This document shows, one piece after another, positions 1 through 10,510 of a stretch of DNA of 64,000 nucleotides. This DNA comes from Progne subis subis. Its lineage: Eukaryota > Chordata > Aves > Passeriformes > Hirundinidae. The stretch spans positions 49,752-113,751 of the forward strand of contig JAKJHU010000848.1 in assembly GCA_022316685.1 (NCBI GenBank), read 5' to 3'. The position numbers and the translations under genes are program-made. How positions within the stretch are numbered: position 1 is the first letter of the stretch; every line of letters starts with the position of its first letter. Below the pieces are notes generated by a model. It ran no database searches. It saw nothing but the letters and a program-made list of their open reading frames with translations, and was not told where the DNA came from.

Positions 1-110
1 GACCAGTGGAGCTGGATGTGTGTCCTGGGGCCAGGAGGGATCCAGGGGGCATCGGGAGGAGAAGGGGCCGAGAGGCCAGGTAGTGATAGTGCCCAGCTCT
101 CTCCTGCACA
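1..110. other. 3' flank of an ART locus lying left of the window
   Basis: Bases 1-110 match 60767-60875, which is the sequence just after the poly(A) signal of ART copy H. The match continues through the 22-bp repeats, CR1 and promoter-like block that follow. This suggests that the 3' end of another H-like gene lies immediately outside the window. That is inference from repeat order; no coding sequence is seen here. Confidence 0.5.
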
Positions 111-125
111 GTGAGAAACATCGGG

Positions 126-290
126 AGTGCCATATCCAGCTCTGCCCAGTGCAATGTCCATCCCTGCCTAGTGCCATGTTCAGTTACACCCAGTGCAATG
201 TCCAGCTCTGTTCAATGCCATATCCAGCTCTGTCAAGTTCAATGTCCAGCTCTTCCCAGTGCCATGTCCAGTTCTGGGCTGCTCTGGACA
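126..290 (-). repeat. 22-bp minisatellite (GAGCTGGACATGGCACTGGG type)
   Basis: Diverged copies of a unit of about 22 bp, seen on the plus strand as CCAGCTCTGCCCAGTGCAAT and variants. The same unit occurs at 19030-19105, 30650-30715, 52557-52768, 54690-54838 and 61321-61520, always between the promoter-like GC-rich module and the ART 3' flank. Confidence 0.8.
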
Positions 291-394
291 CTACCCTGTG
301 CTCAGGGATGGTGCTGCCTGAGCTGGGAGCTTGGGCCAGCTGCCCACTCTGGGTCCTTCCAGCCTGTCCCACTCTGGGATTTGGGGCTTCTGGG

Positions 395-570
395 AGTTGT
401 GGTTTGGGAATTGCCCACCAGAGGGCAGCAGCGAGCAGGGTTAAACAGCGGCACTGCACCTGCGCCGCCCTCAGCTGCAGTTCCGGTGTCCACCAGCAGG
501 TGGCAGCATGAGCTGGCAGTGCGCCCAGCGCCGGCCCCGCCCCATCCCGGCCTCGGGGCTCTGCAATGGT
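395..570 (-). promoter_or_regulatory. GC-rich promoter-like module (copy 1)
   Basis: Read on the minus strand this has a GGGGCGGGGC-like GC box region, a GCGCAGGTGCAGTGC stretch resembling an NRF1 site and CCACAACTCCCAGAA resembling the ZNF143 (SBS) element. The module is repeated at 12720-12890, 18750-18930, 30365-30545, 54405-54580 and 61620-61800. No gene start can be tied to it. Promoter function is inferred from motif content only. Confidence 0.35.
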
Positions 571-1075
571 TTGGGATGGAGCGACCTTAAAGCCCGTGCG
601 GTGCCAGCCCTGCCATGGGCAGGGACATCTTCCCCTGGGCCAGGCTGCTCCAGGCCCCCCAACTTGGCCTTGGACACGGCCAGGGACCGGGCAGCCACTA
701 CTTCTCTGGGCAACCTGTGCCAGGGTGTCAGTGCCCTCGCAGGGAAGGATTCCTTCCAATATCCCATCTAGGATTCCTCTCAATATCCCATCTAGGATTC
801 CTCTCAATATCCCATCTGACCCTGCCCTCTGGCTCTGGGAAGCCATTCCCCTTGTCCTGCCCCTCCATGCCCTTGTCCAAAGTTCCTCCCCAGTTCTCCT
901 GGAGCTCCTTTAGCCAGTGGAAGGAGCTTTGGTGTCTCCCTGGATCCTCCTCCAGGCTGAACACCCACAGCTGTCTCCACAGCAGAGGGGCTTCACCCCT
1001 CAAAGTCTCTTCATGGCTTCCTTTGGATGCCCTCCAGCAGCTCCACATCCTCTCTGTGCTGGGGCCCAGAGCTGG
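545..1075 (-). mobile_element. CR1 LINE 3' fragment
   Basis: Reverse-strand CR1 3'-end sequence. On the minus strand it includes the typical block with GCCCATGGCAGGGCTGGCAC followed by TTTAAGGTCGCTCCATCCCA, and further upstream the GAGGATGTGGAGCTGCTGGA block. It is non-coding and 5'-truncated, as usual for CR1. A 24-bp unit (AGATGGGATATTGAGAGGAA and related) is tandemly repeated at about 758-822. Confidence 0.8.
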
Positions 1076-1089
1076 CAGAGGGATCCAAG

Positions 1090-1535
1090 TGGGAATGTCT
1101 CACACTGGGAAGGGCTCAGCGCTTGCCCCACTGCCATCCCAGAACCAACAGCCCACACGGAGCACGCCAAGGGCTCCAGTGGCTGGCTCTCTTTCTCCAA
1201 AGAGGAAACACTCCTGCCCAACGGCAGAGCAGCCAGGCTTTCGGCCGACCGGCAAGGTGCGGTGTTCTGAGCCCTCCACTGCTAAGATGGCTCCCTTGCG
1301 GCCGGCGTCATTTCCGGTTCTGGATGTGCAGGAACTGGAAGAGGCCGGATCAGCGGAGCAGGGGCCCGCGCTAGGGATGGACTTCCCCATGAACGGGGAG
1401 GATCCCAACGGAAGGGTTCAACCCGTCACAAGGGACAGACCTGAGACAAAGGTGGGAAACAAGGACGGCAGGAATGAATTCAAAATGGCGGTTCCCCTTG
1501 AGGGTTGGACGCCATTTTGTGTGGAGTAGGGAAGA
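1090..1535 (+). promoter_or_regulatory. CpG-rich YY1/ETS promoter-like block (copy 1)
   Basis: Contains AAGATGGC and AAAATGGCGG and the reverse CGCCATTTT (YY1-like), next to GTCATTTCCGG (reverse of an ETS/CRE-like CCGGAAATGAC). Near copies are at 17815-18280 (-), 53390-53870 (-) and 62290-62750 (+). A long open frame crosses it but shows no protein family features. Possible origins are an LTR or a captured housekeeping promoter. Confidence 0.35.
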
Positions 1536-1699
1536 GGGATAGGACGGGAAGACGGTGGACCGTGGGTAGGATAGAACTCAGGATGGGGTGCGTGGGCCCA
1601 TCCTGAGAAGGGGGCAGGAGGGGACGGGAGATGGCTGAAGGTCAGTAACGCTCCTGCGCCCTTTGGCAGGTTCCATCTCCCACCAATCCCTGAAGGGAC

Positions 1700-2010
1700 A
1701 AAGGGTTAGGAATGCAGGGGCAGGATATACAAACTGGGAAAGAGAACTTCAGTTTGGATTATTTTAAAAGGCCTCATAATGTAAAAAGAAGAGGGGATAA
1801 AACTTAAACAATTCATAAACTAAACTTCCCATATGAAATGATTTCCCCTTTAAAATTACAATGGAGGTCCTGGAGCAGGTCCAGCAGATGCTGTGAGGAT
1901 GATGAAGGGACTGGAGCTGCTCTCATACCAGACAAGGCTGCAGGAGCTGGGGCTCTTCAGCCTCAAGAGGAGACGCAACTGGCCAGGGACCTCATCCCTG
2001 TGTATACGAT
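1700..2010 (+). mobile_element. CR1-like fragment with A/T-rich lead-in
   Basis: The stretch about 1866-2010 (CTGGAGCAGGTCCAGCAGAT, then GGCTCTTCAGCCTCAAGAGG) resembles an internal CR1 3' region. The lead-in 1700-1865 is AT-rich and of unknown origin. Copies lie at 17345-17620 (-), 52425-52545 (-) and 62940-63225 (+). Confidence 0.55.
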
Positions 2011-3035
2011 GCCTTAGGATTTTGCTTTTATCTTTTTCAGATCCTGCACTGCTTTAGTGTGTAATTGTAAAACTCCATCGCCTGTCAGCTGCTGATCTCC
2101 CGTTCTATTCAGACAAAACAATTCCTCTCTAGGCCTGAAACTCAAGGATGCCTGACTGTCCCAGGCCCTGTAAATTATAAATTAAAGTGAATTGAGGTGT
2201 TAACAAACCTGGGGGAATACGACTTCATTACCTGAAGCTGCAATTGGAGACATCACCCCTGATGTATAAACAGACCAAACCAATAACTGAGTGAAAAACG
2301 CGTGGCCATCGTTCATCTTGGGTGCAGCCTCTCGCAGGCTTCTGCCTGCCCAAGGTGTGTGTATTGGCGGCTTTGAACAAATCCCCGCTTTTATTCTGGT
2401 AATCGTGCCTGGCCTCTGTTCCAGCTGGGCACTGCAAGGCATCCTAGAGCCAGACAAATAGACTGCACCTTCCCGGGGCCTCAGGCAGTGGGGAAAGGAA
2501 GAGGGCAACGTGCGGCCGGGAGTGTGGGATAAAAGGAGGATGCGTCCTCCAAAACCTCGAGAGAGAAAGCCCACCGGGGAATGGCTGTGGAAACTCTGTC
2601 CCTGTATTCGAATAAAGTTTCAAGGCTGTTTTGTGGACACTTGGCTCTCCATAGCTTGGCTTTTCCCCACATGCTGAAGGTGCTGGGTAGGGCTTAAAGA
2701 GTGACTTAAAGAATGATAAAAGGATATGAAAGTATTTACACAGGATAATAAATGCAGTGAGAAGCAGTGGAGAAAGAGATAAAGGGAGCTCCAGCAGGGT
2801 TTTTGACAAGTGCTGTAACTGAACGAGCAGCGACAATCGAAAGTGAAAGTTTGATGTGAGGTCGCCTGAGATGTTTTGGCACTCCACACAAATGACTACT
2901 CAGATGCCATTTTTGGAATTCTCCAGGACAATAAAAGGATTTCCAGAGAGACACGGAGCCATGAAAATGATTTCCGGATAAAGTGCTTCTTACTGCGTTA
3001 AATCAGAAGTCCATTTTCATGAATATGTAACATTC
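2010..3035. repeat. Upstream block of group I ART genes (copy at A)
   Basis: Non-coding block upstream of ART copy A. It is also found next to C (16290-17340, inverted), I (51370-52430, inverted) and at the right edge (63225-64000), with a shorter version beside B (8950-9540, inverted). It travels with group I genes, so it belongs to the duplicated unit. It may hold an old LTR (an AATAAAAGC-type poly(A) motif is visible on the minus strand), but I could not define ends. Confidence 0.6.
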
Positions 3036-3096
3036 TAGGGGATAAATTTTGTGTGGCAAAGCGCCCCCCGACCTGCAGGACCAGCAGAGATCCGCA
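3036..3096 (+). promoter_or_regulatory. ART copy A core promoter and untranslated exon 1
   Basis: GATAAATTTT at 3041 is a TATA-like box, followed by TGTGGCAAAGC and a short exon ending GATCCGCA. The next bases GTGAGT form a good splice donor at 3097. The same arrangement stands upstream of the other copies, and the acceptor is CCCCCAG ending at 3806. Exon use is inferred from splice signals and conservation across copies. Confidence 0.6.
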
Positions 3097-3806
3097 GTGA
3101 GTGCGAGCTGGTAAAGAATTGTGGCTTTGTGATCCCTCCAGTTCTCTCAGGGAGTTGGGCCAATCTGGCTATCAGGGGCTGGGGGGACACTGGGGACACT
3201 TGGGGTGGGGGACAGGGGAAAATAGCATTGGGATTGGGGGGCCATGGGGGGCACTGGGGGGGAGCCTGGGGTGAATGTTATGTGGGATTGCAGTCCTGGG
3301 GGAAGGTGGGGGGCACTGGGGAGATGGGACTGGGGCTCACGGGGCTCTGGGGGGCAGCAGGGGGGCTGGCAGTGTGACTGGGGCCATGGCAGGGCTGGGG
3401 GACACTGCAGGGGGCAGGGGGTGATCCCCGGATTTGGGTTGGGGTCCTGGGGTCTATCATTTCCAACAGCCCCAAAGGGGACATGGGACTGGGAGTGGGA
3501 TTGGGGTCTGAGGGTGGGCTGAAGGGATACTGAGGGTGTCAGGGAGTGACCACAGGGTTGGGGTCCTAGTGGGGCTGAGGGGACATCAGGGAAATGACAC
3601 AAGATTGTGGGTGTGGGACTGGGGTTCCAGATGTGCTGGAGGACACTGGGGTATCCAGGAGTGACCCCAGGATTGGGGATCAGGGACCCAGGATGTGTCC
3701 AGGAGTCTCCTAGCCAGGAATGCCTCCATTCCCCTTGGGCCGACCCCACTCTCCTCCCTCGTGATCCCTCCCTGTGTCACCTCCATGTCCCCTCTTTGTC
3801 CCCCAG
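3097..3806 (+). other. G-rich intron 1 of ART copy A
   Basis: About 710 bp with many G3-G7 runs on the coding strand, bounded by GTGAGT and CCCCCAG. Equivalent introns occur at every full copy (C-rich on the plus strand for minus-strand genes). Numerous closely spaced G-runs could form G-quadruplexes. Confidence 0.6.
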
Positions 3807-3840
3807 CATCCCACACTGCTCCTGGTGACCTCTCTTCTCC

Positions 3841-4611
3841 ATGGCCCCCATGACTCGCACCCTGGCACTGCTGGCAATGGCCATGGCCACTGCGGCCATC
3901 ATAGTGTTGCCCCTGGACATGGCCTTGAACTCCTTCGATGACCAGTACCTGAAATGTAGGGATACCATGCCCGAGAACCTCCTGGATCTCCAGCTCTCTG
4001 ACTTCTGCAGGAATAAAATGTTTGCCAAGAACTGGACGAAGGCCAAGGCCGAGTGGGAAGCAGGGGGTTCCGTTTCACACTCTCTTACCCCAGACCAGGC
4101 CATCGCCCTCTGGGCCTACACCATGAAGGAGTTGCGCTTGTACAAGCAGTTCAATGAGGCCGTGCGCGAGGCTGGAAGCAGCAAATGGAAGTACCAGAAT
4201 GAATTCCACTTCAAATTGCTGCAATTCCTGCTGACGCAGGCCCTCCAGAAGCTGAGAAACCCGAACCAGTGTTATGATGTGTTCCGGGGGGTGAAGAACA
4301 CCCAGTTCAAGGTGAAGAAAAACGACAAAGTCCGCTTTGGTCAGTTTGCATCATCATCAGCGAGCGAAAAGGTGGCCCAGAGTTTTGGGCAGGACACGCT
4401 ATTCAAAGTGTACACGTGCCACGGCGTGGACATCCAGGAATTCTCCAAGTATCCAGAGGAGAAGGAGGTGCTGATCCCGCCCTTCGAGGTCTTCAAGGTC
4501 ACTGATGTCAGCAAGGAAGGGGGCAAGACAGTCATTGAGCTTCACTCCACTGGGAACACCAGCAACTACGGCTGCGAGTGGCTGAAAGGTGACATCATGG
4601 GGACCATCTAG
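3841..4611 (+). CDS. Ecto-ADP-ribosyltransferase, group I, copy A (tail exon lost)
   Basis: Predicted 256-residue arginine-type mono-ADP-ribosyltransferase, which moves ADP-ribose from NAD+ to arginine on extracellular or lumenal proteins. The first ~19 residues form a hydrophobic signal peptide. The R-S-ExE fold motifs are all present: R149 in VFRG, S171-S173 in FASSS, and E207-K-E209 before VLIPP. Cysteines at 39, 56, 144, 193 and 245 include those expected to form the family's disulfides, and N64-W-T is a possible glycosylation site. The ATG is chosen because it begins the signal peptide and follows a conserved splice acceptor. The usual donor (AAAG/GTGACA, after base 4588) is intact, but the tail exon is missing because an inverted repeat block begins near 4640. 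The transcript probably reads through to the TAG at 4609-4611, giving a protein without the hydrophobic tail, perhaps secreted. Confidence 0.85.
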   Translation: MAPMTRTLALLAMAMATAAIIVLPLDMALNSFDDQYLKCRDTMPENLLDLQLSDFCRNKMFAKNWTKAKAEWEAGGSVSHSLTPDQAIALWAYTMKELRLYKQFNEAVREAGSSKWKYQNEFHFKLLQFLLTQALQKLRNPNQCYDVFRGVKNTQFKVKKNDKVRFGQFASSSASEKVAQSFGQDTLFKVYTCHGVDIQEFSKYPEEKEVLIPPFEVFKVTDVSKEGGKTVIELHSTGNTSNYGCEWLKGDIMGTI

Positions 4612-4639
4612 AGGGGTTGGGGACACTGAGGGAGGGCTG

Positions 4640-6830
4640 GGGACAAGGACACATCTGAACTTTGCAGGGAAATGAAAGGTTCAAGGGGATATGGGAGACC
4701 ACCAGGAGACAATGCACAAGCGCAGACAAAAGAAGCTGATTAACGTATGAAGCGAGAGTAGGCGGGGATCGTCTTGAATATGTATAGGCAATGTTGAAAC
4801 TTTCATCACTACGTTTGAATTTAAGTGCATTTCAAGAGAATGTCTCCTCTGTTAGGGGCACACATCTTGGATGGAGCTACTTCGGGTGCCATGTAAAGCA
4901 CACCTGTTACCTTGTTTTTTCTGAGTTTTTAAAAGCCTTTTGATTTTCATAAAAATGGAGTCAGATCTTTTAGCTACTGTACAATATTAGGAGCAGTTTC
5001 TACCTTTTCCCCACATATGTAACACAAACAAATCCTTTGTTTTTCATTCTCTGTCCTTTGTTTGCATATTTCTAACCTGAAAACAATTGTAACTGACAGC
5101 TGGTTTGACCATTTGGCCGAAGGGTGAAAAACCCCAGAAACCAATCTTCTGCCAGACGCACAAATGTGTAAAAAAGAGAAATAAACAGGAGACTCTCTCT
5201 CTCCACCCTGACTCAGTTGGAGCTGGATCGGAGAAAGTCTCTGCCCTGCGAAAATCTCTCCTCTCCTGTGATTGCTTTGCGTGTCATGGTAATACATACC
5301 AACTCCATAACCTTTGCTTGTGGAGTCTTTGTTCTCTAAAGGCAAAGGATTCTTCATCTCAAGGCACAGAGATATCTTCTCACTTCTTCACTGGCACAGA
5401 GGGCTTCTCCTCTCTATCTCTGTTCAAGCACCTTATGGGATTAATATCACTTAGGCCATCACAAACACCTTTGCTCAAATCCACACACAAATCTAAACAA
5501 TCATCTCCCCGCTAATGGCAGCTTGGCAAAGATGGGAAGGTTTGGAAGGGAGGATTCGCTTCACAGACGCCTGGGACAATCAATCCCAGTGCCCCAGCAG
5601 GACTCAAGGAAACAGCAAGCTGGGACAGCAGGACGTCTCGGCAGGCAGGGCCTGAGGGGCTACAGTGCAGTAAAAACTCGGAGCAGTGCTGAAGGAGCAG
5701 CGGGGAAGGGGCAGCTGCAGCCCGGATCCCAACAGGGCAGGGAGACGTGCGCTCAGGATCCCGGGCACCCGAGCACAGCCCTTCTTTTCTAGTGAGGTAG
5801 ATCCTCATGGGATCCCACTTCAGTAGCTGCTCTCACAAGCAGAAGTTCACTCCAGGGCAGAAGAAGCAGCTCTGGTCTGGGCTCTGGCAGCAGCAGCGAA
5901 TTCCCTTCCCCAAGCAGGTAGCTCCAACCGCCCTCCTCCAAAGCCGAAGGAGAGAGAGCGCCAGCAGCTCCCCCAGCCCTGTCTTTTATCAGCCCAGTTA
6001 TCACAATATCTCTGCCCATTGGAGAGAAGCTGCCAGTGACCTATGAAAGAAAATATGGATATTGATCTAGTTTTGACACCCAACTGTGATGGACAAAAAC
6101 TCTCTCACTGTTTAAAGTTAGAAAGTGTATGTTTATGACGACGCCGGACAGTGTGCAGGATAGCTCCCAAATACACACCGCAATTTACAGGTGATCACAG
6201 AGTCCTTTTATTTACAAAAGCATTGAATACCCCAAACACAAATGCGTATTCATAACCACGGTACATCCCATTCCCCTCTTCATATGATAATTAGCTAAAA
6301 GGCAATGAAGCACGTGTAGTTTGTTCTTTGAAATGGGTCGGTGCTCCTTTTCATGGGAACGGGTCCCCAAAATGAGGAAGTAAGGAAGTCTTGCTCATTC
6401 TGACCATTCTACCATGTCAATGCAAATATGACAAATGAACGCTTGGTAGGACTCCTATTTCCTGTCTTCGTGAATGTTCAATGGGTTTCTGAGCAGAGGA
6501 GGCCTACAATTGTCTTATGTTCCTAAAAGCTATTGATCAGTTTCTGTATTCTTCATTATAAACACAGCTGACCCAAAATAAAGTTGACAAGTCATCAGTT
6601 ATTCTAACACAGAAGAGGGATCCCAAACCCAGTTTCTCTCAGTTAATTACAAACCTTTAATTTCAGCAAAGCCTACCTGTCTACTTGAGCTAAATTCAGA
6701 AAAGCTTATCTCTAACTAAAATCATAACCCCTCTTAAATTCTTAATTCTTTAGAATTTATGTCTCACCAGATGAGAGAAGTGCAACCAGATGCCCTCCTC
6801 CCCTGAGCTTGGCCACTTCTTTTGTTTCTC
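4640..6830 (-). repeat. Inverted copy of the 10.5-12.3 kb block (P1)
   Basis: This segment is the reverse complement of about 10520-12310, apart from an inserted LTR at 4905-5292. It joins the truncated 3' side of copy A to the 3' side of copy B, making a large inverted repeat. It holds no recognisable gene; several short open frames recur in all copies of the block but resemble no protein family. Other copies are at 28170-30170 and 39370-41390. Confidence 0.75.
4905..5292 (+). mobile_element. Solo LTR, 6-bp-TSD ERV family (copy 1)
   Basis: Begins TGTTACCTTG and runs through sequence matching the LTRs at 27781-28166 and 60934-61320. The homologous block at about 12050 lacks it, so it is an insertion. 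The right edge is degenerate and no clean target duplication can be read. Confidence 0.6.
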
Positions 6831-6947
6831 TTACAACAAGCCTCGGTAGCCTTGGTGTCCTCATTTCTCTGCAGGTCCTGGTGGCATTTGGGGGCATGGT
6901 GGCCACAGTGGCCTCCAAGATCACAGCGGGCTTGGTGGCCTCATGGC

Positions 6948-8130
6948 TCAGAGGGTTCTGGTGACCACTGCCATGGCCATGGTGGCCAGGAGAAGCCCCC
7001 CGAGATGGGGGGAGTTGCTGGGGAGGCTCCCACCTGGGGACAAAAAGAGGGAGGTCAGGAGGACAGTGGGGGGAGGGACAGGGGTGAGGGAGGAGCCCTG
7101 AGGGTGTGGGGGTCAGAGGGGCCAGAAGGAGGTCCCTGTCCCCTGTAACCAACCATGGGTGGCCAAGTCCCCCCAACCCCAGTGGGTGTCCCCAGCACTG
7201 GATGTCCCTGTCCCCCTCACCTGGCACTGGCTGTCCCCATGCCCTGTGCCCAGCAATGGCTGTCCTGTCTCCCACCCACAGTCCCCTCCTGCCCATGGGT
7301 GTCCCCAGCCCCGTGTGTCCTTGTCCCCAACCCTCACTCAGTGTCCTCGACCTCTCCAGGTTGTCCCCATGATGTCACCTTTCAGCCACTCGCAGTTATA
7401 GTGGCTGGAGTTCCCGGTGGAGTGAAGATCAATGACCACCATGTCCCCTTTCTCGCTCACATCTGTGACCTTGAATGTCTCGAAGGGTGGGATCAGCACC
7501 TCCTCCTCCTCTGGAAAGCTGGAGAATCCCTGGATGTCCACGCCGTGGCACGTGTGCACCTTAAATATAGTGCCATGCCCAAATTCCCACGCTACCTTTA
7601 CGTTCATTGACGATGACGCAAACTGACCAAAGCGGACTTTGTCATTTTTCTTCACCTTGAACTGGATGTTCTTCACCCCCCGGAACACATCATAACACTG
7701 GTTCGGGTTTCTCAGCTTCTGGAGGGCCTGAGTCAGCAGGAAATGCAGCGATTTGAAGTGGAATTCATTCCGGTACTTCCAGCTGCTACTTCCAGCCTCT
7801 GCGCATGGCTTCGTTGAACTGCTGGTACAAGCGCATCTCCTCCATGGTGTAGGCCCTGAGAGCAATGGCCTGGGCTGGGGATGACAGAGGGGAAACACGG
7901 GACCCCTGGTCCTTCCATTCAGCTACGGCCTTAAGCCAAACCTGGGCAAACACAGGATTCTTCTGGAACTCAGAGTGGTTGAGGGCTGGCAACGCCGCGG
8001 TCATGGCAGGGCCGCAGCCCAGGTACTGGTCATCGAAGGAGTCCGGGGCCATGTCCATCTGCTTCTCATCAATGGCCGCAGTGGCCACAGTCATTGCCAG
8101 CAGTGCCAGGGTGTGATCCAGGGGGGCCAT
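6948..8130 (-). pseudogene. ART group I, copy B, single frameshift
   Basis: Runs from the ATG at 8130 down to the stop at 6948-6950. The large exon is 8130-7379, the donor is GTGACA beyond it, and the tail exon is 7033-6948 after a CCCCAG acceptor. The tail translates in frame as GGSLPSNSPHLGGLLLATM and on to a stop, a hydrophobic GPI-signal-like end. R in VFRG, SSS and the E-E-E before VLIPP are present, so the catalytic parts are intact. One extra base near 7799, just after the QQFNEAM segment, shifts the frame in the middle of the domain. This is the only break I see, so it may be a real recent pseudogene or a sequence error. The N-terminal half (DEKQMDMAPDSF..CGPAMTAALPALN) resembles group II while the C-terminal half is group I, suggesting a conversion chimera. 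Confidence 0.8.
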
Positions 8131-8164
8131 GGAGAGGAGGTGTCACCAGGAGCAGTGTGGGATG

Positions 8165-8885
8165 CTGGGGGACACAGAGGGGACATGGGGGTGACACAGG
8201 GAGGGTTCCTCATGGAGGGAACATGAGGGAGGGGAGTGGGGTCAGCCCAAGGGGAATGGAGGCATTCTTGGCCAAGAGACCCCTGGACACATCCTGGGTC
8301 CCTGATTCCCCAGTCCTGGGATCACTCCTGGATACCCCAGTGTCCTCCAGCACCTCCTGGAACCCCACTCCCACACCCACAATCTTGTGTCATTTCCCCA
8401 CAGGCCCCCCAGGAACCCAACCCTGTGGTCACTCCCTGACACCCCCCCAGTGTCCCTCTCAGCCCACCCTCAGACCCCAATCCATCTCCCAGTCCCATGT
8501 CCCCTTTGGGCTTGTTGGAAATGATAGACCCCAGGACCCCAACCCAAATCCTGGGGATCACCCCCTGCCCCCTGCAGTGTCCCCCAGCCCTCCCATGGCC
8601 ACAGTCACACTGCCAGCCCCCCCTGCTGCCCCCCAGAGCCCCGTGAGCCCCAGTCCCATCTCCCCAGTGCCCCCCACCTTTCCCCAGGACTGCAATCCCA
8701 CTTCACATTCACCCCAGGCTGCCCCCCAGTGCCCCCCATGGCCCCCGATCCTGATGCCATTTTCCCCTGTCCCCCACCCCAAGTGTCCCCAGTGTCCCCC
8801 CAGCCCCTGATAGCCAGATTGGCCCAACTCCCTGACAGAACTGGAGGGATCACAAAGCCACAATTCTTTAGCAGCTCGCACTCAC
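8165..8885 (-). other. G-rich intron 1 of ART copy B
   Basis: C-rich on the plus strand (G-rich in the gene's sense), bounded by the donor complement at 8884-8885 and the acceptor complement at 8165-8166. It contains no supported gene; the long open frames across it are low-complexity proline/glycine readings. Confidence 0.55.
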
Positions 8886-8945
8886 TGCGGATCTCTCCTG
8901 CTCCTGCAGGTCAGGGGGCGCTTTGCCACATGGAGTTTATCCCCC
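8886..8945 (-). promoter_or_regulatory. ART copy B exon 1 and core promoter
   Basis: Minus-strand exon ending GATCCGCA with donor GTGAGT, preceded by TGTGGCAAAGC and GATAAACTCC (TATA-like). An octamer ATTTGCAT lies upstream at 9014-9021. Confidence 0.5.
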
Positions 8946-9540
8946 AGAATGATACATATTCATGAAAACGGGCCTGCGATTTAACACTGTAATAAGCCCT
9001 TTTCCCGGAAATCATTTGCATGGCACCGTGTCTCTCCGGAAATACTCTTATTGTTTTGAAGAGTTCCAAAAAAGGGATCTGAGGGGTCATTTGTGCTGAG
9101 TGCCAAAATATCTCAGATTACCTCCCCTCAAACTTTCACTTTCAATAGGTGCTGCTCCTTCCGTTACTGCACTTGTCAAAAACCATGCTGGAGCTCCCTT
9201 TATCTCTTTCTCCACTGGTTCCAGCGGTGTTTATCATCCTGTGTAAATACTTTTATATCCTTTCATCATTCTTTAAGTCACTCTTTAAGCCCTACCAAGC
9301 ACCTTCAGCATATGGGGAAAAGCCATGCTATGGAAAGCCAAGTATCCATAAAACAACCTTGAAACTTTATTCAAATACAGGGACAGAGTTTCCACAGTCA
9401 TTCCCCTGTGGGCTTTCTCTCTCGAGGTTTTGGAGAACACAGCCTCCTTTTATCCCAAACTTCCCTGCCTGCATTTCCCTCTCTTTCCCCATTGGCTGAG
9501 GTGCTTGACAGGTACAGGCTTCCCAAAATGCCTAAGACCT
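8946..9540. repeat. Group I upstream block, short version
   Basis: Partial inverted copy of the 2440-3035 block. It ends near 9540, where a different block begins. Confidence 0.55.
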
Positions 9541-10510
9541 AAGATTCCCCTTTTAATGTGTGAAGCCCCTAAGTTTTAATTCTGATTGGATTTAGGGATT
9601 TTCCCCACTGTTGCTTTCATATTTCAATATCCCATTTCATTTATAAACAAACTTTCAGGTTGTTTGTAAAGGCAAATATCTTCTTTTCCATTCAGCAACC
9701 AGTAGAATCCTTCCCATTGTTTCTCGCATGTCTCAGTGCTGGTTTTATCGATCAGTAGACGCAGGACTTGCTTGTAAAGACAAATGCTGTCATTCCTCTC
9801 ACTAAAAATCCTTAATTCATTCAAAATTCATGTCTCAGTGGGGCAGTTGGGAATGGGGAAAGCTGTCACCGGGGAGGCTTGGCATGACAACAGCTGACCT
9901 CCAATCAGGCTGCAGGAAGGTCTCCACCAACGGACAGCCGGGAAGAGTCGACTGGCAGACTTTGGGAGCGGCCCAGGACACAGAAGGAAAATGTCTGGAT
10001 ATATGATTGCTATGGCTCTGGATTTGGCTGCTGCAACAGCAGGGGTATAAAAGGCAGAGCCGCCATTTTGTGGATGTGCGTCTGGCTGCAACCGAGCACC
10101 CAGTGCTGTCCCTTATTCCTTATTCAGTCTCTTTGTTGTGTTGTTGAGATTTAACTAATCTTTCAAATTTTAAAGTGAGCAGTCGTTTCTCTCAGGTTTC
10201 TTTCCTTTTGTTCCTTTTTACTTATACAATTTTTCCCCATAAGTGTTCTCCAGTGGTTTTCAGTCTTCTGATGTTTGCATTTCTGTCGTGGAGTTTCTCA
10301 TGGATTGGAACAGGGATTGGAGAATGAGGTTGCCACACTCTGCGACCCCACTTGTCCAACTAGAAGTCCATCAACTGTCCCTCCTCCAGAGAGGAATTGG
10401 AAATTCATCACTTTGTTTATGTTACCATGCGTGAGAAACTCCAGTACAAAACTGCAAACATCGGAAGGCGAAAAAGAACAGGACACCATAAGTTGCTCAA
10501 GACAGTAATG
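9541..10510 (+). mobile_element. Putative LTR-derived block with TATA box (copy 1)
   Basis: Contains GGTATAAAAGGC at about 10044 followed by GAGCCGCCATTTTGTGG and a T-rich tract, an arrangement like the U3/R part of an LTR or another strong polymerase II promoter. Copies are at 26820-27780 and 38410-39368. No coding frame is supported. The LTR identity is inference because terminal TG/CA ends and target duplications could not be fixed. Confidence 0.45.

Noticed and set aside
615..1529. A 304-codon open frame on the plus strand
   Set aside because: It crosses a reverse-oriented CR1 fragment and the CpG-rich block, has low-complexity composition and no family features. Long frames are expected by chance in such GC-rich DNA.
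5523..5792. A conserved ~89-codon frame (MAKMGRFGREDS) in all copies of block P
   Set aside because: Conservation follows from recent block duplication. Frames differ by indels between copies and no protein family is recognised.
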